Shown: one piece after another, positions 36,376 to 50,900 of the stretch
Layout of the letters: each line of letters opens with the position of its first letter
Position numbering within the stretch: the first letter of the stretch is position 1
From: Membranipora membranacea
Taxonomy: Eukaryota; Bryozoa; Gymnolaemata; Cheilostomatida; Membraniporidae
DNA length: 64,000 nt
Direction of reading: 5' to 3'
Assembly: GCA_914767715.1 (NCBI GenBank)
Contig: OU612065.1
Location: 17,546,001 to 17,610,000, forward strand
The notes under the pieces: generated by a model
What the model was told of the DNA's origin: nothing
Database searches by the model: none
The model's input: the letters and a program-made list of their open reading frames with translations, nothing else
Position numbers and translations under genes: made by a program

Positions 36376-39300
36376 ATGGCTTTTGCTGACTTTGCCGGTG
36401 ACTGGGATTGGACAGAGAATGCAGCTGAAGATGAGAGGACAGATGACAGTAAGAAGGGAATGGCAGTAAGTAGGCCGGCGGTTTTTTTCACTTCCATGTT
36501 TTAAATTCATTAACAACTCTTCAGTATTGATTCAACTGCAAAACAGTTATATTAGTCAAAGAACCCATGATTTAATTCCTTGCTCTATTATTTTGATGTT
36601 TAAGTAAAAATAGGCTATACTGTAATTATATAATAGTGGTAGCCAGAAATAATGAACTGATAATTTTTCCTGTTGATTGTAGTTCAGCCAACTCAGTGGT
36701 ACTGTGTTTCTGGTTGATTGTGGACCTGGTATGTTATATAAACATAATGCAGAAGAAGAGAGTAATTACGAGCGCTGTATCAAATGTATCAGGAATGTCT
36801 GTCAGCAGAAGGTGATCAGTAGTGAAAAAGACATGCTTGCTGTTGTCTTCTATGGTTTATTAGTAAGTGCTTATATCTTTCAGTCTGGCGATTGTGTTTG
36901 CTCAAGAGGTTCAACTTGTTCCTATATGTTTTTGTCCAGATGTGAGTATTAAAAAATTTTCATTTGCCTAATAATGATACTGAGAACTGATGCTGGCGCA
37001 AACTACAGATAATCTGCAAGACTCTAGGACAGTTCTTTTACTGGGTCAGCCTCAGTTGTAGTTTGAGACTTTTTTATTGATATTTGATTTTACTATTCAA
37101 TACAGCTTTCTCTGACTTTCTCTTGATCTAGGATCGCTCGAATAATGAGGACGGAAAGGCTATCTATGTACTTCAGGTATGAGCTGTACGTAGGCATTTA
37201 TGCCACTTAATAACTTAATACGTCATATCAGAAATATATTTTTGTTATTTGACATGTACGGTTTCTCGAAGCAAATATATACATTATTGTCACTATTTGA
37301 AGGTTTCTTGCAAACATTCTGACAGCTGTATAAACATGTTTCTGTTTAAATATCATTTTGTAGGATTTAGATCAGCTGAATATAAAGAGGATAACAGATT
37401 TGGATGAGATATTGGAAGGTGAGAAGACAAAATATAGATATTAATAGGCACATTTTTACATACACCTTCTTTTCACCCTGAAATCTCCCAATGGTATCAG
37501 TACTATTCCCTCGATGCGTAACAAATGTGTGTCTGACTAATAATTTCTTGTTTTAGATTCACAGTCATACCTTGATCGCTTTGAGAAGTCTGACAATTTT
37601 GACATGAGTGATGTGTTGTGGGCCTGCTCAAACATATTTGCAAAATGGTAAGCTCAAAGAAAACCGTACCCGAATCTCACTGCTTTGTAAAGTTATAAAA
37701 AAGCCTAATATTTAGGAAGACAACTCCTCATAAAAAATCGTTGTTGAGATATTAAGCTTGCTTGAAAGAGATATGTCTAATATTCAGCCTTCCAACATTG
37801 GTGACTTCCTGTTTTATTCATAGTAACAAGACATTTGGAGAGAAGAAAATACTTCTCTTTACTGACAATGATGATCCTCACTCAGGAGACAGTAAACTTG
37901 CTGTAAGTGTATAGTTGATTGTCGGTATTTGTTTGTAAAATTCTATCTAGGACATTGGCTACTATTCCTCCCCTTTAAAAAAATCTGATGAATATGTGAA
38001 AGTAATAGAAGAACTGCAAATATTCCGGCCAGGTGTAATTGCAGTGCATTGGATGTGACCTTACATAGGTTATAGTTATCGACAGATTAATTAAGAGTTT
38101 TTACTTCTTGCTTTGACCATTATAAAATTGATAAGTGAGTGCTTTCAAATATTACTAATTATTGAATCGAGGGAAAACCGATTATTTCTCTTGATTTATT
38201 ATTAACATTTTTAAAACCATTTTAGCGCAAAGCTGTTGCGAAAGCTACAGATTTAAAAGGCACAGATATTGAAGTTGACCTTCTGCCAATGATCCATGAC
38301 TACTGCGGAGAAAAAGAGAATGATGGCAAGTTTGATGTAAAGAAGTTTTACTCAGAGATTCTTGCTCTCTATGGTGACGCTGATAGCAAGTGTATGGAAC
38401 CATCTGATAAGTTTGAGGATTTGTTATCTAGGTAACGGTTACTGCATTGTACTCTTTGCAAATATTTATGGTATTTTTTGAAATTGAATTAAAACAGGCA
38501 AGCATTCATTCAAACACAGCGTACTCGAAGACATACAAAGATTTTCAAGCCGATGAACATGAAAACTGTACTAATTCTGTTTCTTTGACCAACTCCTTGC
38601 TTTGACTCACTAAATGTTCTAGTGTTATGATTATGACAAATATTCAAAATTAATTTGGTTTGTGTTAACATCCTTGTAGCAGACTTTTATAAAGGTTAAT
38701 TATCACTGTATGTATATTGTCGACAGAGTTTACCGCAAGGAGCATAAGAGGAGAGCACTGGGCAGGATACCCTTCAAGATAGGCGCATCAACTGAACTAT
38801 CTGTGGGAATGTGAGTATATGTGTAATTGTGTGTTTACTGATATATTGCCCGAAGTCATCTGGGTTGACAGACACTTGTTTTTTTGTTTGTTTGGGCAGT
38901 CACGTATATAGATGTACTTTTCTCAGAAGAACTGCAAATGAAAAAGATATAAATTTATATCTACCTGGGATAAAATTTACCCTAATGCGCACAAGCAGTG
39001 TATATTTATATGCTAGCTAAATCATGTTGCCTTCTTCGGGTGTTAACTGGCCTAAACGGCTGCAACTGTGGTTTTGTGGCCCGTCATCAGCAAAACGGCG
39101 ACAATAATTACTGCTATATTGTGCGATTCTATGATAAAACACTTTATCTTTTGTATGATTATGACTAGACTAGGTTTTGATCTGTCATGCTTTCAGTTAT
39201 TGTTTGGCTCGTAAGGCTACCATACCGACTTCAGTAAAGATCCATCAAGCCAGCAACTCTGAGATAAGAACTCAAACTAAAATCATCAACACGGCCACAG

Positions 39301-41760
39301 GTGATGATGTGATGCCTCAAGATATTAAAAAGTATCAGGAGTATGCAGGAAGACGAATACTGATGGAGCCTGATGAGGTGAACCTGTTAAAGAGTTTTGA
39401 TATTTCAGGTAACTGGATCCTATTATAATATTTGTCTCAGTTGGGTTTTGAACATACCACAAGACAATCTTGAATATAGGTGCTTTTCCACACAGTGAGT
39501 TGTCCTCTCTCCTTTTCAGCAATAGGCATCAAACAAAATTTAAACAGCTTTAACTGGAGAATACCTTATTGTATTTTAAAAGTTCTCCCTGACTAAGTGT
39601 GTGCTCCATTGAAAACTCTTTCGTTAGCCTTAAAAAACTCTTTTTAGGTTTTGGTTTTAGGCTGATATTTTTTATAAACAAAACAGGTCAGCAATGAGAC
39701 TTCACATACCAATATTCTTTTCCAAACCATTTTCTACAAGTTGTAATTATGCCAATGCTAAATCTTGATATTGTTAATTGGCAATGTTGCAGAGAAAGCT
39801 ATATCACACTATTTTTCTATTCTGCGTTCTTTTACAATACCTCTCGTGTAGGTCAATTGGCAAAAGTCAATAATTCCAATCAAAATTTTCCGACTCAACA
39901 GTTTATTTTTACTTTTCCAGGGTTAAAACTCCAGGGTTTTAAAAAGAAGACAGAAGTGAAGCTCCACTTGCATGTCAAACCGTCTCACTTCATATATCCT
40001 GATGAAACGGTGAGGGCTCACTCAAACTATAATAACTAAGTAATTTATATTAGCCTATATGAATATTTGGATAATTACATACATGAAACTGAGATCATAG
40101 ATTTTTTTTCTCATGTTTAACTTCACTTGACCGAAACAAATCAATGCATTTTGTCACTGGAAGTAAATCATTACAAGCATTCTTTTCCTTTTTCTATCCA
40201 GTCGATAAAGGGAAGCCGTAGCTTGTTCACTGCCCTGCTGTCTCGCTGTGCTGCCCGTGATATGGTAGCTGTGTGCCATTATGTACCTCGATCAAACAGT
40301 ACACTGGAGATTGTGTATCTGTTACCTCAGCTGGAGGAGAGGGACTCACAGGGGCATCAGATTACTCCTCCCGGATTTCATGTTCTATTCACTCCCTTCA
40401 AGGAAGATGTGAGAGAAGTTCCAGCTCTGGAAGAGGAAATCCCCTGTGGTAGGCAATTTGTTAGGGGTTTGTGTTAGGGTGTTATTCCTGTACTTACATT
40501 GTTACTGACTACTCAAGATAGAAGGATCAAATATATGAGGTCAAACTTCTTTGCCAGTTGTCATGATCTACGATTATGAGAGTAGCCGGACTATGATTGA
40601 AATTCCTAGTTCAAAGACAGGAACTCCTAAAGGTTCAGATCTTATTAATAAGTGTGTCGGATGTGCTACTGTATTGCGCAGTAAGATGCGTTTGATTCAA
40701 AACTGAATCCATTTTTGCAGCCACATTTGACCTCACTTTGTCTTTAAACAGTGAATGATTCAACTGATCTGTCATCAGAGGGTTTATTGTCAGGATTTGA
40801 TTGCTAATTTAATTTGACCATCTTATCTTATATTACAGCTGACAGGGATACCATCGACAATTGCAAAGCTGTGATTAAGAAGTTATCATTCCCTTATGAA
40901 CCATCTCAGTTTGAGAATCCGTGTATTCAGAAGTTCTACTCAAATCTGGAGGCTCTGGCCCTTGGGAGAGATGAGCCTGAAGAAATAACAGACTATACCA
41001 GTAAGCTCCGTCATTGGTCAAAAAATTATTGCATCTTAAAATATGTATGTTCAAGTGTAATTTTTACAGAAACAACTCCACAAGCCTAGCCTTGGGTAAC
41101 AATAATATATTATGAATACTTGCCGATTAGAATCCAATTAAATATATCTAAACTTAGTCACTATGTCTGTGAATAAAGCTGGATTTTAAATAATATCAGG
41201 ATTTCATTGTTTTGTTTTAGTTCCAAACTTAGCAAAGATGGATAAGAAAGCCAGAGATGAGTTGGATGCTTTCACTGGAAGTGTTTGGCCTGACGGTTAC
41301 ACACCACCAGCTACAGCTGCTAAACGCCCTGCTGCCTCAGCATCAGGCGTCTCTAAAAAGGCTAAAATAGATCCAGATAATATAGATGCCAAATCACTGG
41401 CTCAGGCAGATAAGGTTTGTCTCCAACAGCTTTGATTAAATTACATTTATACATAGAAAGGCCTAAAATAAAAATTTAATCAGCACTAGATGTATTTCCG
41501 CCTACGCTAAAATCTTAGTTGATGTACTCTTTTTATTCGATATTAAATAGTGGATAGTATAATATTAGTCAGCGATATCAAGTCTCAATATTGAAAGCAT
41601 TAACCCATAAATATATATAGAGTCGTCTTATTCCATCTTGTAGTTGAGTAGCCTGACGGTAGCCAATCTCAAAACAGTTATCCGCGCAGAGAAAATACAA
41701 ACGACTGCTACTAGGAAAGCTGATCTAATAGATGCCATCAAACATCATTTTGGAGTCTAA
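36376..41760 (+). CDS. XRCC6: ATP-dependent DNA helicase II 70 kDa subunit (Ku70)
   Basis: Ku70 pairs with Ku80 to bind broken DNA ends and start non-homologous end joining. Fourteen coding exons in phase give 616 residues (human 609): 36376-36465, 36683-36862, 37132-37176, 37364-37418, 37557-37647, 37824-37902, 38226-38431, 38727-38810, 39197-39408, 39921-40009, 40202-40448, 40839-41000, 41221-41414 and 41644-41760. The vWA-like N-terminus shows GTVFLVDCGPGMLY, KDMLAVVFYG, DVLWACSNIF and ILLFTDNDDPH. The Ku core shows VGIYCLARKA, FIYPDE, RSLFTALLSRCAARDMVAVC and ITPPGFHVLFTPF, then FENPCIQKFYSNLEALAL. After a lysine-rich linker, the last exon is a C-terminal SAP DNA-binding motif (LSSLTVANLKTVIR and RKADLIDAIKHHFG). 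Confidence 0.96.
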
Positions 41761-41830
41761 CCCAATTGAATCGAAGCAAGACAATCTCTCCTGACCTGTT
41801 ATTTTCAATACATAATTTTCATTTTTTGAT

Positions 41831-41836
41831 TTTATT
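41831..41836 (-). terminator. Likely SLC9C poly(A) signal
   Basis: AATAAA on the minus strand about 135 nt past the SLC9C stop codon and only 71 nt from the Ku70 stop codon on the other strand. Confidence 0.5.
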
Positions 41837-41970
41837 GCTGCCAATGGCATCTAACTTTTTGCAAACAAATCTGTAATCAATTGCAACCGGATAACGAAAA
41901 TATATGTCTCTTTGCGTGTGAACTTGTTCAATCTGTTTTTTTTTTACATTTATATTCAATTGTTTTTTTC

Positions 41971-44900
41971 TCAATCTAATTTCGATGTAGATAAAGCCTG
42001 TTCTATATCTCTATAAACTTGTCTTACATCACATTGGTTGTCTTCTCCTGAGCAGTGGTGCACTTCGATTAGGTTTCCTGTTACATTGCACACCATATAG
42101 AGCTTGATCACATTTTCATGTTTACATGCGACAGAAGAGAAAGCCTCATTAACATCTTGATCCGCAGCTGTACCCATTAGTTTGTGAGATGATTCACTGA
42201 CACGCTGTACGGATCTTAACAGGGTGCTGCGTGTCTTATGCAGTTGGTTGACACTTGTGGTTTTGGCAAAGCTGAATGCAGAGTTGTTGATATTACCATC
42301 TGGTGACTTTTCCTTTGCTGATTTGTCAGTGTTTTGCGTTTCAACAATTTTTGTATCCATTTCTCCTTTAGGCAGTTTGGACACCCGTCCAATTTTCTCG
42401 CTCTCTTCCTCAGTAGTGTGGATCTTGTCCTGAACCTCACTGACCTTACTAACCTTTTGAGGAGTATCCTTGCTATCATCAGAGCCATCCTTCAGAGTGA
42501 TGGGCGTTTCTCTGCCGGACATTGGAATACTCTTAGATCTAGTATTTCTCCCGGTTTGTGGTAGTGCAAGTTCGTCGTGTTCACCTGGTTTTAAGGATTT
42601 GGCGCTTTGCACAGAGGCTGGACGCTTGTCTTGAGGAGTCCAGGCTTGTCTTAATAAGGTTGTGACATGTGGCTCTTCATGCTCAGGTTCGCTTGGCCTC
42701 TCTTGAGATCTCTTAGTGGATTCAGTTTTCTCGGAAAGAGCAGAAAGAGGCGCCGATTTTTGGGGTCCGATATCCTCGCCTTGACTTCTCGCCGGATTAG
42801 TATCAATGACATCAAGTTTTACTGATTTATTTGACACTGCAGCAGATCCACTCCTATTTACTTGTGGTGAAACTGTCACCTTCACTGAAACTTCATTTGC
42901 TTGATTTTCTTTGCTTTTGCTTTTCACTGTGACTACAACATTTGTTTCCTGGTCGAATTCGTTGGTTGTTTTTTCGGTACCAGTTGGTTGTGGTGTAGTG
43001 TGCCTCGAGTATTTGTTGCTTATCATTTTCGATGGTTTGTTGGCTGGTTCATCTGTTGAATATTGATGGAATTGTCTGCTTCTGGATGCTGGAAGGCCTG
43101 ATATCGCTGGAGGTGTGTCTTTCCTTCTGTCAACACATGAAAAGAACTCTACACTGACAAAGGCTTATTTTCCGCCATACTGCAAAAAACTTTCTTGGGT
43201 TGTTGATATCTGATACTACCATTCTACTGAATGGTGTTGAAAATAGTCAAGTCTATGAGATGAATGCAATGAAAAACCCAAATAGCACTCACCTAGCTGA
43301 GCTTTCACTGATAGACTTTACTATGGAACCTTTGCTCCGTACATCACTCACTACCGGAACACTAAAACAGGTGGTGATTGAGGTCATCATCACACAACTT
43401 TGAGATTTGAATAACAATTGACTGATAATAACAATAATAAAGATAGATAATAATAACAATGGAAAAACAATTTTTTGAGTTTTCATATTTCATTTAAGAT
43501 TCTTAGAAGGAAATAAAGCTTGGTAATTCCTGCTCAGGAAAAGTTCAGAGTAAACAATTATCAGGTGCAGGATATGTATGATTTTCTAAGCGATTCATGA
43601 GAAACCTATCGGGTGATTAGAGGCAAATCCTCCTCATATATATGAAAATTTGCACACTATTTAAATTTATCAACCTCGCTTTTAAACATTAAATCTATCG
43701 CACATTTTACCATAAAAATTTTCAAGTCTAGCAAAATTACCATCGATTCATTCATTTAGCCTTCAGGGTAATACCTTAAAGCCTTCCTTGGCTGGTCAGG
43801 TGTTCGCATTCTATCAGACTTGGTATCTTTCCCTGCCCCTGGTCCAGCAGGTGTTTTTCCATAATACATAGAGCTTGAGTTCTGTTTCTTGGGCTGCTGG
43901 AGTCTTGATGGTAGCTTAGCATCTAACTTAGTTTTTTCATCATCAATAGGGGGTAATTCCCAAATTTTATCCAAAGTGTCCTCTTCAGGGAACATAGCAG
44001 TTGTCTTCTTATTGAGTAGTTTCTTAGTACGAATCATATCAATCACGTCATAAAATGTAGTCTTCTTTATTGACGTTGGATCATCTAAGTCATCTTCCTG
44101 CTAAAACGAAAAATCGATACTCAACATCAATTGGCTTTGAACCACACACCATTGGCACATAGCCGCTAATTAAGACCGGAAACGGTATTTGCTGAAAACA
44201 TTGACAATATTTATTTTATGTCACTTGTATATGACATTGAGCGTAGATATGGAATAGAAAAGGAATGAGATGGCTGATATAATTAGGACATATATTCTTG
44301 ATTGTATTTCCCACTATGATGTGACATCTTCTCCCACTCCAATAACTAGTTTTGTCGTGTGACCACTTTTTTGTAACAAGGCTACACTTCAACAGTTAGA
44401 CTTTTACAAAGGCTATCGGTATAAGACACTTCAAGCGAGTTATACAGAATCCACAATTCATTAACTTTCAGAAAACATCAATAAATAAATATAAATAAAC
44501 TAACCTGCAAACAACTACAACCTTACCTTCAGAAGTTTCCTGCTCATTGTACTGGCGAAGGTCTTGAGTTTGTTTCTGATACCCTCATGAAAACTGTCAA
44601 TCATAGATATTGGGATCTCCTCGCCTGGAACCAGGTATAGTATGGTTTCCTGGGGATCCTAGATTTTGCAAAAAATTTAAATTGATAAATAAACCGATAT
44701 TCACGACTTTCTTATACTTTTGATAATAGTATTACTATATCATATGTCCATTTTGGGGGTCCAATAGGCCAGTATGTTCAAGTTTGGTCCACAATTCCCT
44801 TCAGGAGCAAATAATATTAGTTACAGTTTGAATTAGCTAGCACTGAATTCCGGGTAGCTGTGGTGGGGTCTATTACAAAGTAAATGTTCGCTTTTTCAAG

Positions 44901-47900
44901 CTGTGCGATATGGGAACTTTTCTCCTACATATTATCACAGAGTAAGGATATTTATCCTTACTCTGTGATATTATACTTTACTCCTCCTATCCAGGATATC
45001 CAGGATAGTATCATATATCCAGCACTGTCATCTTAATGATATTAATTGTGGTCGTACATGGATGAAAAGGTTGTTGGCAAGTAAACATTAATTATTTTGT
45101 CAGATTGTGGTGGTGATATGATGGCGCAACATTCAATCACCACTAAGCCTGCGAGAGAGCGGAAATTGATTGCGGAATCAGGCAACAATTCACAATGAAA
45201 CTCGAAAGGAACCAGTAGAGGGGATATAGCTCAGTGGTAGAGCAATCGGCTGCAGTCCGATAGGCCCTGGGTTCAACTCCCAGTGTCCCCTGTTTTACTA
45301 AAAATTCATTGCAATAACATTTAACAAGGAGGTTCTGGTGTTTATTAAATTATAGACATTTGGGAGTTGTGTTATCAAGGTAGCATGGCCGAGCGGTCTA
45401 AGGCGCTGGTTTTAGGCACCAGTCCGAAAGGGCGTGGGTTCGAATCCCACTGCTGCCACATGTTTTGTAGGTTCCTAGATGGCCATCAAACCAGATAATT
45501 GGGTATTGATGGCAGAAGTGATCATAAGAGTGATTTTAGCAGCAATCATATGCTACCCTACAGCGCCATGTGTAATGAAATTTTTTGAAAATTGTTGTTT
45601 GTGAGAAAAGGTGACGTGATGGAAACTTGAATCAGAGCTTGGAGGCACAATTTCATGAAACATTGCAGTGCTGGGGTTGGAGCAGGTAGTCATTACATTA
45701 CAAACAGTATATTTGGAGGATTATGTCTCCAAAAAATAAGAAGAAAGCAATTTATAATTATTACAACCAGACGCACTTTACTAGTATCTTCGCCTTTAAG
45801 ATTTACATATAAAACAATATAACTGCTCTATGGCTTTATATAAATTGTAACTTACATTGAAGTGAAGTACACGGATACTGCCTGGTATGAAGGATGGGCC
45901 AACAAACTCCAGATCTGGCTTGTTATGAGGCCGAACTTGACCATGAATGAGAAATGCGTAAGCGATGTTATCATCGAGGTTAAGCACAGTCTGTTCACAG
46001 ATATGAGGTATATAACCTTTATCAAGGTACGTCCTTACTATCTCTTTTGGAATTGTCTGCAACAACATTAGGATGAAATTAAAAGAGAAATATTTTTGGT
46101 TTTCGATAGTAATAATAATATACACTTTATTGCTATTCAGTGCCCCCCTCGGGGGCCAATGTGAATATGCTCACATTGAGATCAACTCATCTATTTAGCA
46201 CACCCTTGTACAAGGTAAGGGTAGGCAAGCTAGAGCTCGGCTTCATTTGCAGCATGGGTAGTGATCGGGGATTCGAACCTGCAACTCTCAGATTGAGAAG
46301 CTCAAATCCTAAACACTACACCACCCTAGTGTTGTAATATGTGTGAATAATATAGACGGACTTCATACCTGAAACTCCTTTTGTTCCTCCAGTAGGTTTA
46401 ATATGATCTTAATAGCACAGTTCTTCCAGAGTTTATGTTTTACCTCAGGGTACATATCGAATGCCACTTCAAGGTCGGTGATGTTCAGGAAGTAAAGCTG
46501 TACGGCAGTCTCAGCTGATACTGTAGCGGAAGCATGTGTGTCCATCAGAGGTCCCATCTCACCGAGCACTGCCCCTGCTCCTAGGTAATCTGTAAATCTG
46601 TAAAAAAACAAATCAGCTTCATCAAAACTTGTGTTACACATACGGTTTCATTGATGAAATCTGAAACGTCTTATAGTCTATAACACAATTAATAAGCTTT
46701 TGAGAATATGATGAAAGTATTAGGTGTATGCACACGCCTGCCCCACCAGCTGGCAATATCATCAATGTTAAGATTGTCTGATTGGAAACTGTGTTGTTGT
46801 TACCTATAAAAAGATCTTTCAGAATTTAAAAACACTTTTGTTCCATTGTACAAATTGTGGTTCAATTTGTGGAAATGCACGAATGGCAGGTGATGATGTC
46901 ACAGCGCCATAGAGAAATATCTGCAAAATTTATATAATAAAAGAGAGGCTAACCTGTCAGCAGTAACCATCATATAGTCTGGTGAGTTCTGGTCAGCAGT
47001 ATCTGTCGCATAGTGTGAATGAAGTCTCTGTCTACCAAATATCTACATAACAGGTAAAATGTACAGAAGGGAAAACAGATTTTGTGTCACATACTTTACG
47101 TTATAGAATGTTAGATTAAGGCGAGTTCATGATTCCTCATGTTTTTGCAAAAGAAATAGTTCACATACCTTAACGAGGCCAGAAACAACAATGTAGATCC
47201 CTTTTGGAGCTTCACCAGCTCTCAAGATGGTATCACCATGATCCATGTTTACAAGCTGTGCTCTACTCTGTTGGGGTGGGATTAAAAACACGTGATACGT
47301 TTTATACCGTTCCTTGACGACTTAAAGTATGACAATCATACATAATTGCATAGAAGGAGATTTAGCATAACAAGGTCTTTCTCAATTGGAGTAAAATGTG
47401 AAGTTGTCTATTCCTAATATCTGGAAGGACAAAACATCCAACTTACCCTCATAAATCTAATGACAGATATCCCAACTCCTTGCAACCATGGTACAAAAGA
47501 CAGCATATGTTCTGCCGGCATCGGAGGGACACTCGGTGGAGCTGATACTAGCAGCTTTATCAGTCTATCTGTGTTCTGGTGAGGATAATATATGCGATAT
47601 TACATTGACATTGAAAGTATCAACCAAGCTGGTCCGCCAATATGCTCAACCTTTGAGATAGTTTAACTTTTTTTTATCTAGATTTTATAGCCTTAACATC
47701 ATCACCATCAACAATGATGCATCCGAGATTAAATCCACTAAGAATGTATCTAAATGAAACTATCAAATTTCTAATTTGCTAATTTGTTAACAGTTGACTT
47801 CCTCATGTTAGATAAAATTTTTGAACTAAGCAGGCAACACGGTTTTCTGTATTAAATAGGAGGTTTATCTTGTAATTTAAATGACTTTATCATACCAGAT

Positions 47901-50900
47901 GTAAACGATCTGCTTCTATTTCATCTAGTAAACCATCCTCCTTCAGTTTATCGAGCGTTTCTATGATCTTATTCAGCACAGTACGAGTGGCTTGTCTTGT
48001 CTTCACAGCAACCGCAACACCAGGATTACTTTTCTGTAGCAGGGCTGCAACACAATTTACCATTTTTGCTACAGTTTCATGTTTTGTTGTTTGCAAAAAG
48101 CTGAGTATCGACAAAAACTCGGCTAGGCATCAGATATTTTATGGCAATACAGAGACATATCCAAAGAAGACAGGAAAGAGGTGAATAAAAAGCAGCCCTA
48201 AGGTAAGCCAGAGATCATGAACCCCTAAAATTGATCAAGCCTACTGCCTCCCTTGCTCTGAAAAAATATGTCAATCTTGGTTTTGTCTAACAAGCCATCA
48301 GAGAGTACACGTCTAGCAAGCAGACAGTTTACTCGCAAGACGCAAGATTGCAGACATTGAGAGACATATCATTGTTTAATTTGCTTTATTTGTTGTTTTC
48401 TCACCAAGTTCTTTGATGACAGCAAGCCTCATTTTATCACATCTGTTCTTGAATTTATTCCTCATACCAGGATGTTCGACTATGTGGTCTAAGAGTTGTC
48501 TGCACTCTTCCTCTCCGACAACGAAACCTCTACCCACATCATATCCAAAGTTAATCTGGCTCTCAATACGTCTGTCAACAGCTTTCAGTAAACCAGGCAG
48601 GCATATTTCCTGGAAGTACCCAAACACTTGAAGATACCAATTTACACCTTGTTTAGTCATTGCTGAGAGTTGCTTTGCTAGTTTTGTGGGCATTGTCTAC
48701 TTTTGAGCAATGAGGACTTGTCAAAAATACTGGTTGCCCTTACCAATAGATATTCCAGTAGCCTAATACCACGAGCAATTCTAATGACTCCAGACATGAG
48801 ATGAAACCCTCTAGCCTCCTTGGTATCACCCTCTTCAGACAACTCCTCAGCAGTAAAACCTGCATATAACTCAGGATACGCCGCAATGAAGCAAAATAGT
48901 GCGCAGACATTCCAAAACTTTTTGAAAAACAGTTTTGGGCCATATCCAATCAACTGCAAAAAAGAACCGAAATCATGTCAACAGCCGGACAGGAAAAATA
49001 TACAAATAAACATCATATACGTAAAACATAGTATACATAATATACGTTATATACAAAATATTTCAGCTACCCAAATCTCTTCTTAGGCAGCAGGCAAAGT
49101 CTCAATGAAAAAAACAAAACCCATAAAGTGGGAAGCAGAACAAAAAATGTTATAGTGGAACAAACAGCTTACCTTGATAGAGAGCTCGGCGGCAAAGAAT
49201 AAGGTGAAGTTCAGAGCAATGACAAAGAATAGGATGTGGTAATCTACACCATGAGTCACCATCAGCAGATCAATGAAGCCGAGTAAAGTCTGTAGTATCA
49301 CCATAATTATTACGGCCACCTTCAACTGCGTAGAGATTGCAACTCCAAACATCTGTGATGTCTTGAAATTTTTGGGAATTGGACGTTGCAGCAAAGCCAT
49401 GCAACAATTTGTCAGATATTTGCTCTAAAAGAAAAAAAAGATATGCTAACATAACATAACATATACTTGACGGTGGCGCATATCTTGCAGTTCTTATTCC
49501 TTATAACTTGCCTCACAAAACCAAAGAGTTACCCCTGAAAATCCTCGGTAAAACTCACCAATCTGGGAAATAGTCTGTAAACTCCCTTCATTTTCCAGCA
49601 GGCTCTGATATCATCCAAAGTTATATAACGCCCGACTTTGTCAGCACATATTTCAGTCAGCTCCAGCAACTTCCTCACCGCAGCCCGTCCCAATATCCCA
49701 TGCTCAAACTGCCTCCAATATGATACCTACGATAGGTAGATGGCATGAAAGAATGTTGTATGTTGAGACCATGATAGCAAAAAAAAAATAATGATGCGTT
49801 GCTTATCAAAAATGTATCCTAGCTCTCAAAGCACAGTAGGAGGTTAATTTTATAATTACCATGTACTATACCCGATTATAAACAATATAAAAATCTCACT
49901 GAAAGATACCATTGCTGTAAGCAGTCTGTTGTAATTCACATTAATGAAAATATTTTAGCAATTTTGACATGTAAAACAAATTCTTGGCCCACCTTTTGAG
50001 CTTTCAGGTATCTAACTCTAGCCTCCTCCTCGTACTCTTTATACTGACTGGATGTTAGGTCAGCTTTAATCGTACTGTTACAATCCGGACACATCACAGT
50101 ATTCTGTACTGGATTAGGATTCTCTAGTCTTGCTAATTCCTGTCCGGGTTCGTGGTGCAGATCCTTTGTCAAGAGATAATAGAATGATAAATAATATTGT
50201 TGAAGGTACACCAAACTCTCAATATTCATAACGAATGTATTGGAATCAATATGATCCACATAATACTGCGCACTATTTTAGTGATCTTAAGAAAAAATTT
50301 CTGCGGCTTAAAAAATTTGAAGTCTTCTAATTGTCATTATTACACCTGATCTTCAGATATTTTATGGCTGTTAAGTTAAGATCACCTTTATCTTTCGATC
50401 AGCGTATGGATTTTTGATTTCGCTCATTAGTAGCACCACATCCCAATGTGCATCAGCCAGGAACCTATCCGACTTCAGATTGGCTACAATAGCTTTCTGA
50501 GTTTCATCTAGCGCTTTAACTGCAGATGTCATAGCCATCTTCTTAGCCATTGAGATCTTTGTCAACCCTAGAAAGTTATAATCCACTGTTATGTATCTAC
50601 TTTATGGCAAGACGTCTCTGAATTTCTCATCATGAGAAACAGGTTCAGGGGATGATATGGATATGAGTATTCATTCTGATATAATAGTAATGAAGAATCC
50701 TAAAGAGAATAAAAGGATTGAAATCTGCGATCGGATATAGTACCTAGTACTTGAAGGAGGGGTCTCATGGTACAGCCATTCAAAACTAGTGTCAGGACGA
50801 CTATCGCAGCGGTGTACACCAGAAACTAAAAATTCCAACAGAAAGCAAATGTAATAGGATTCCTGATGGTGAAAGACTATTGATCATTTACAGCTGCTGA

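Noticed and set aside
41971-43126. Last SLC9C exon as a separate gene
   Set aside because: It joins in phase to upstream exons through a good acceptor and has no convincing start of its own. Kept as part of SLC9C, and flagged for checking.
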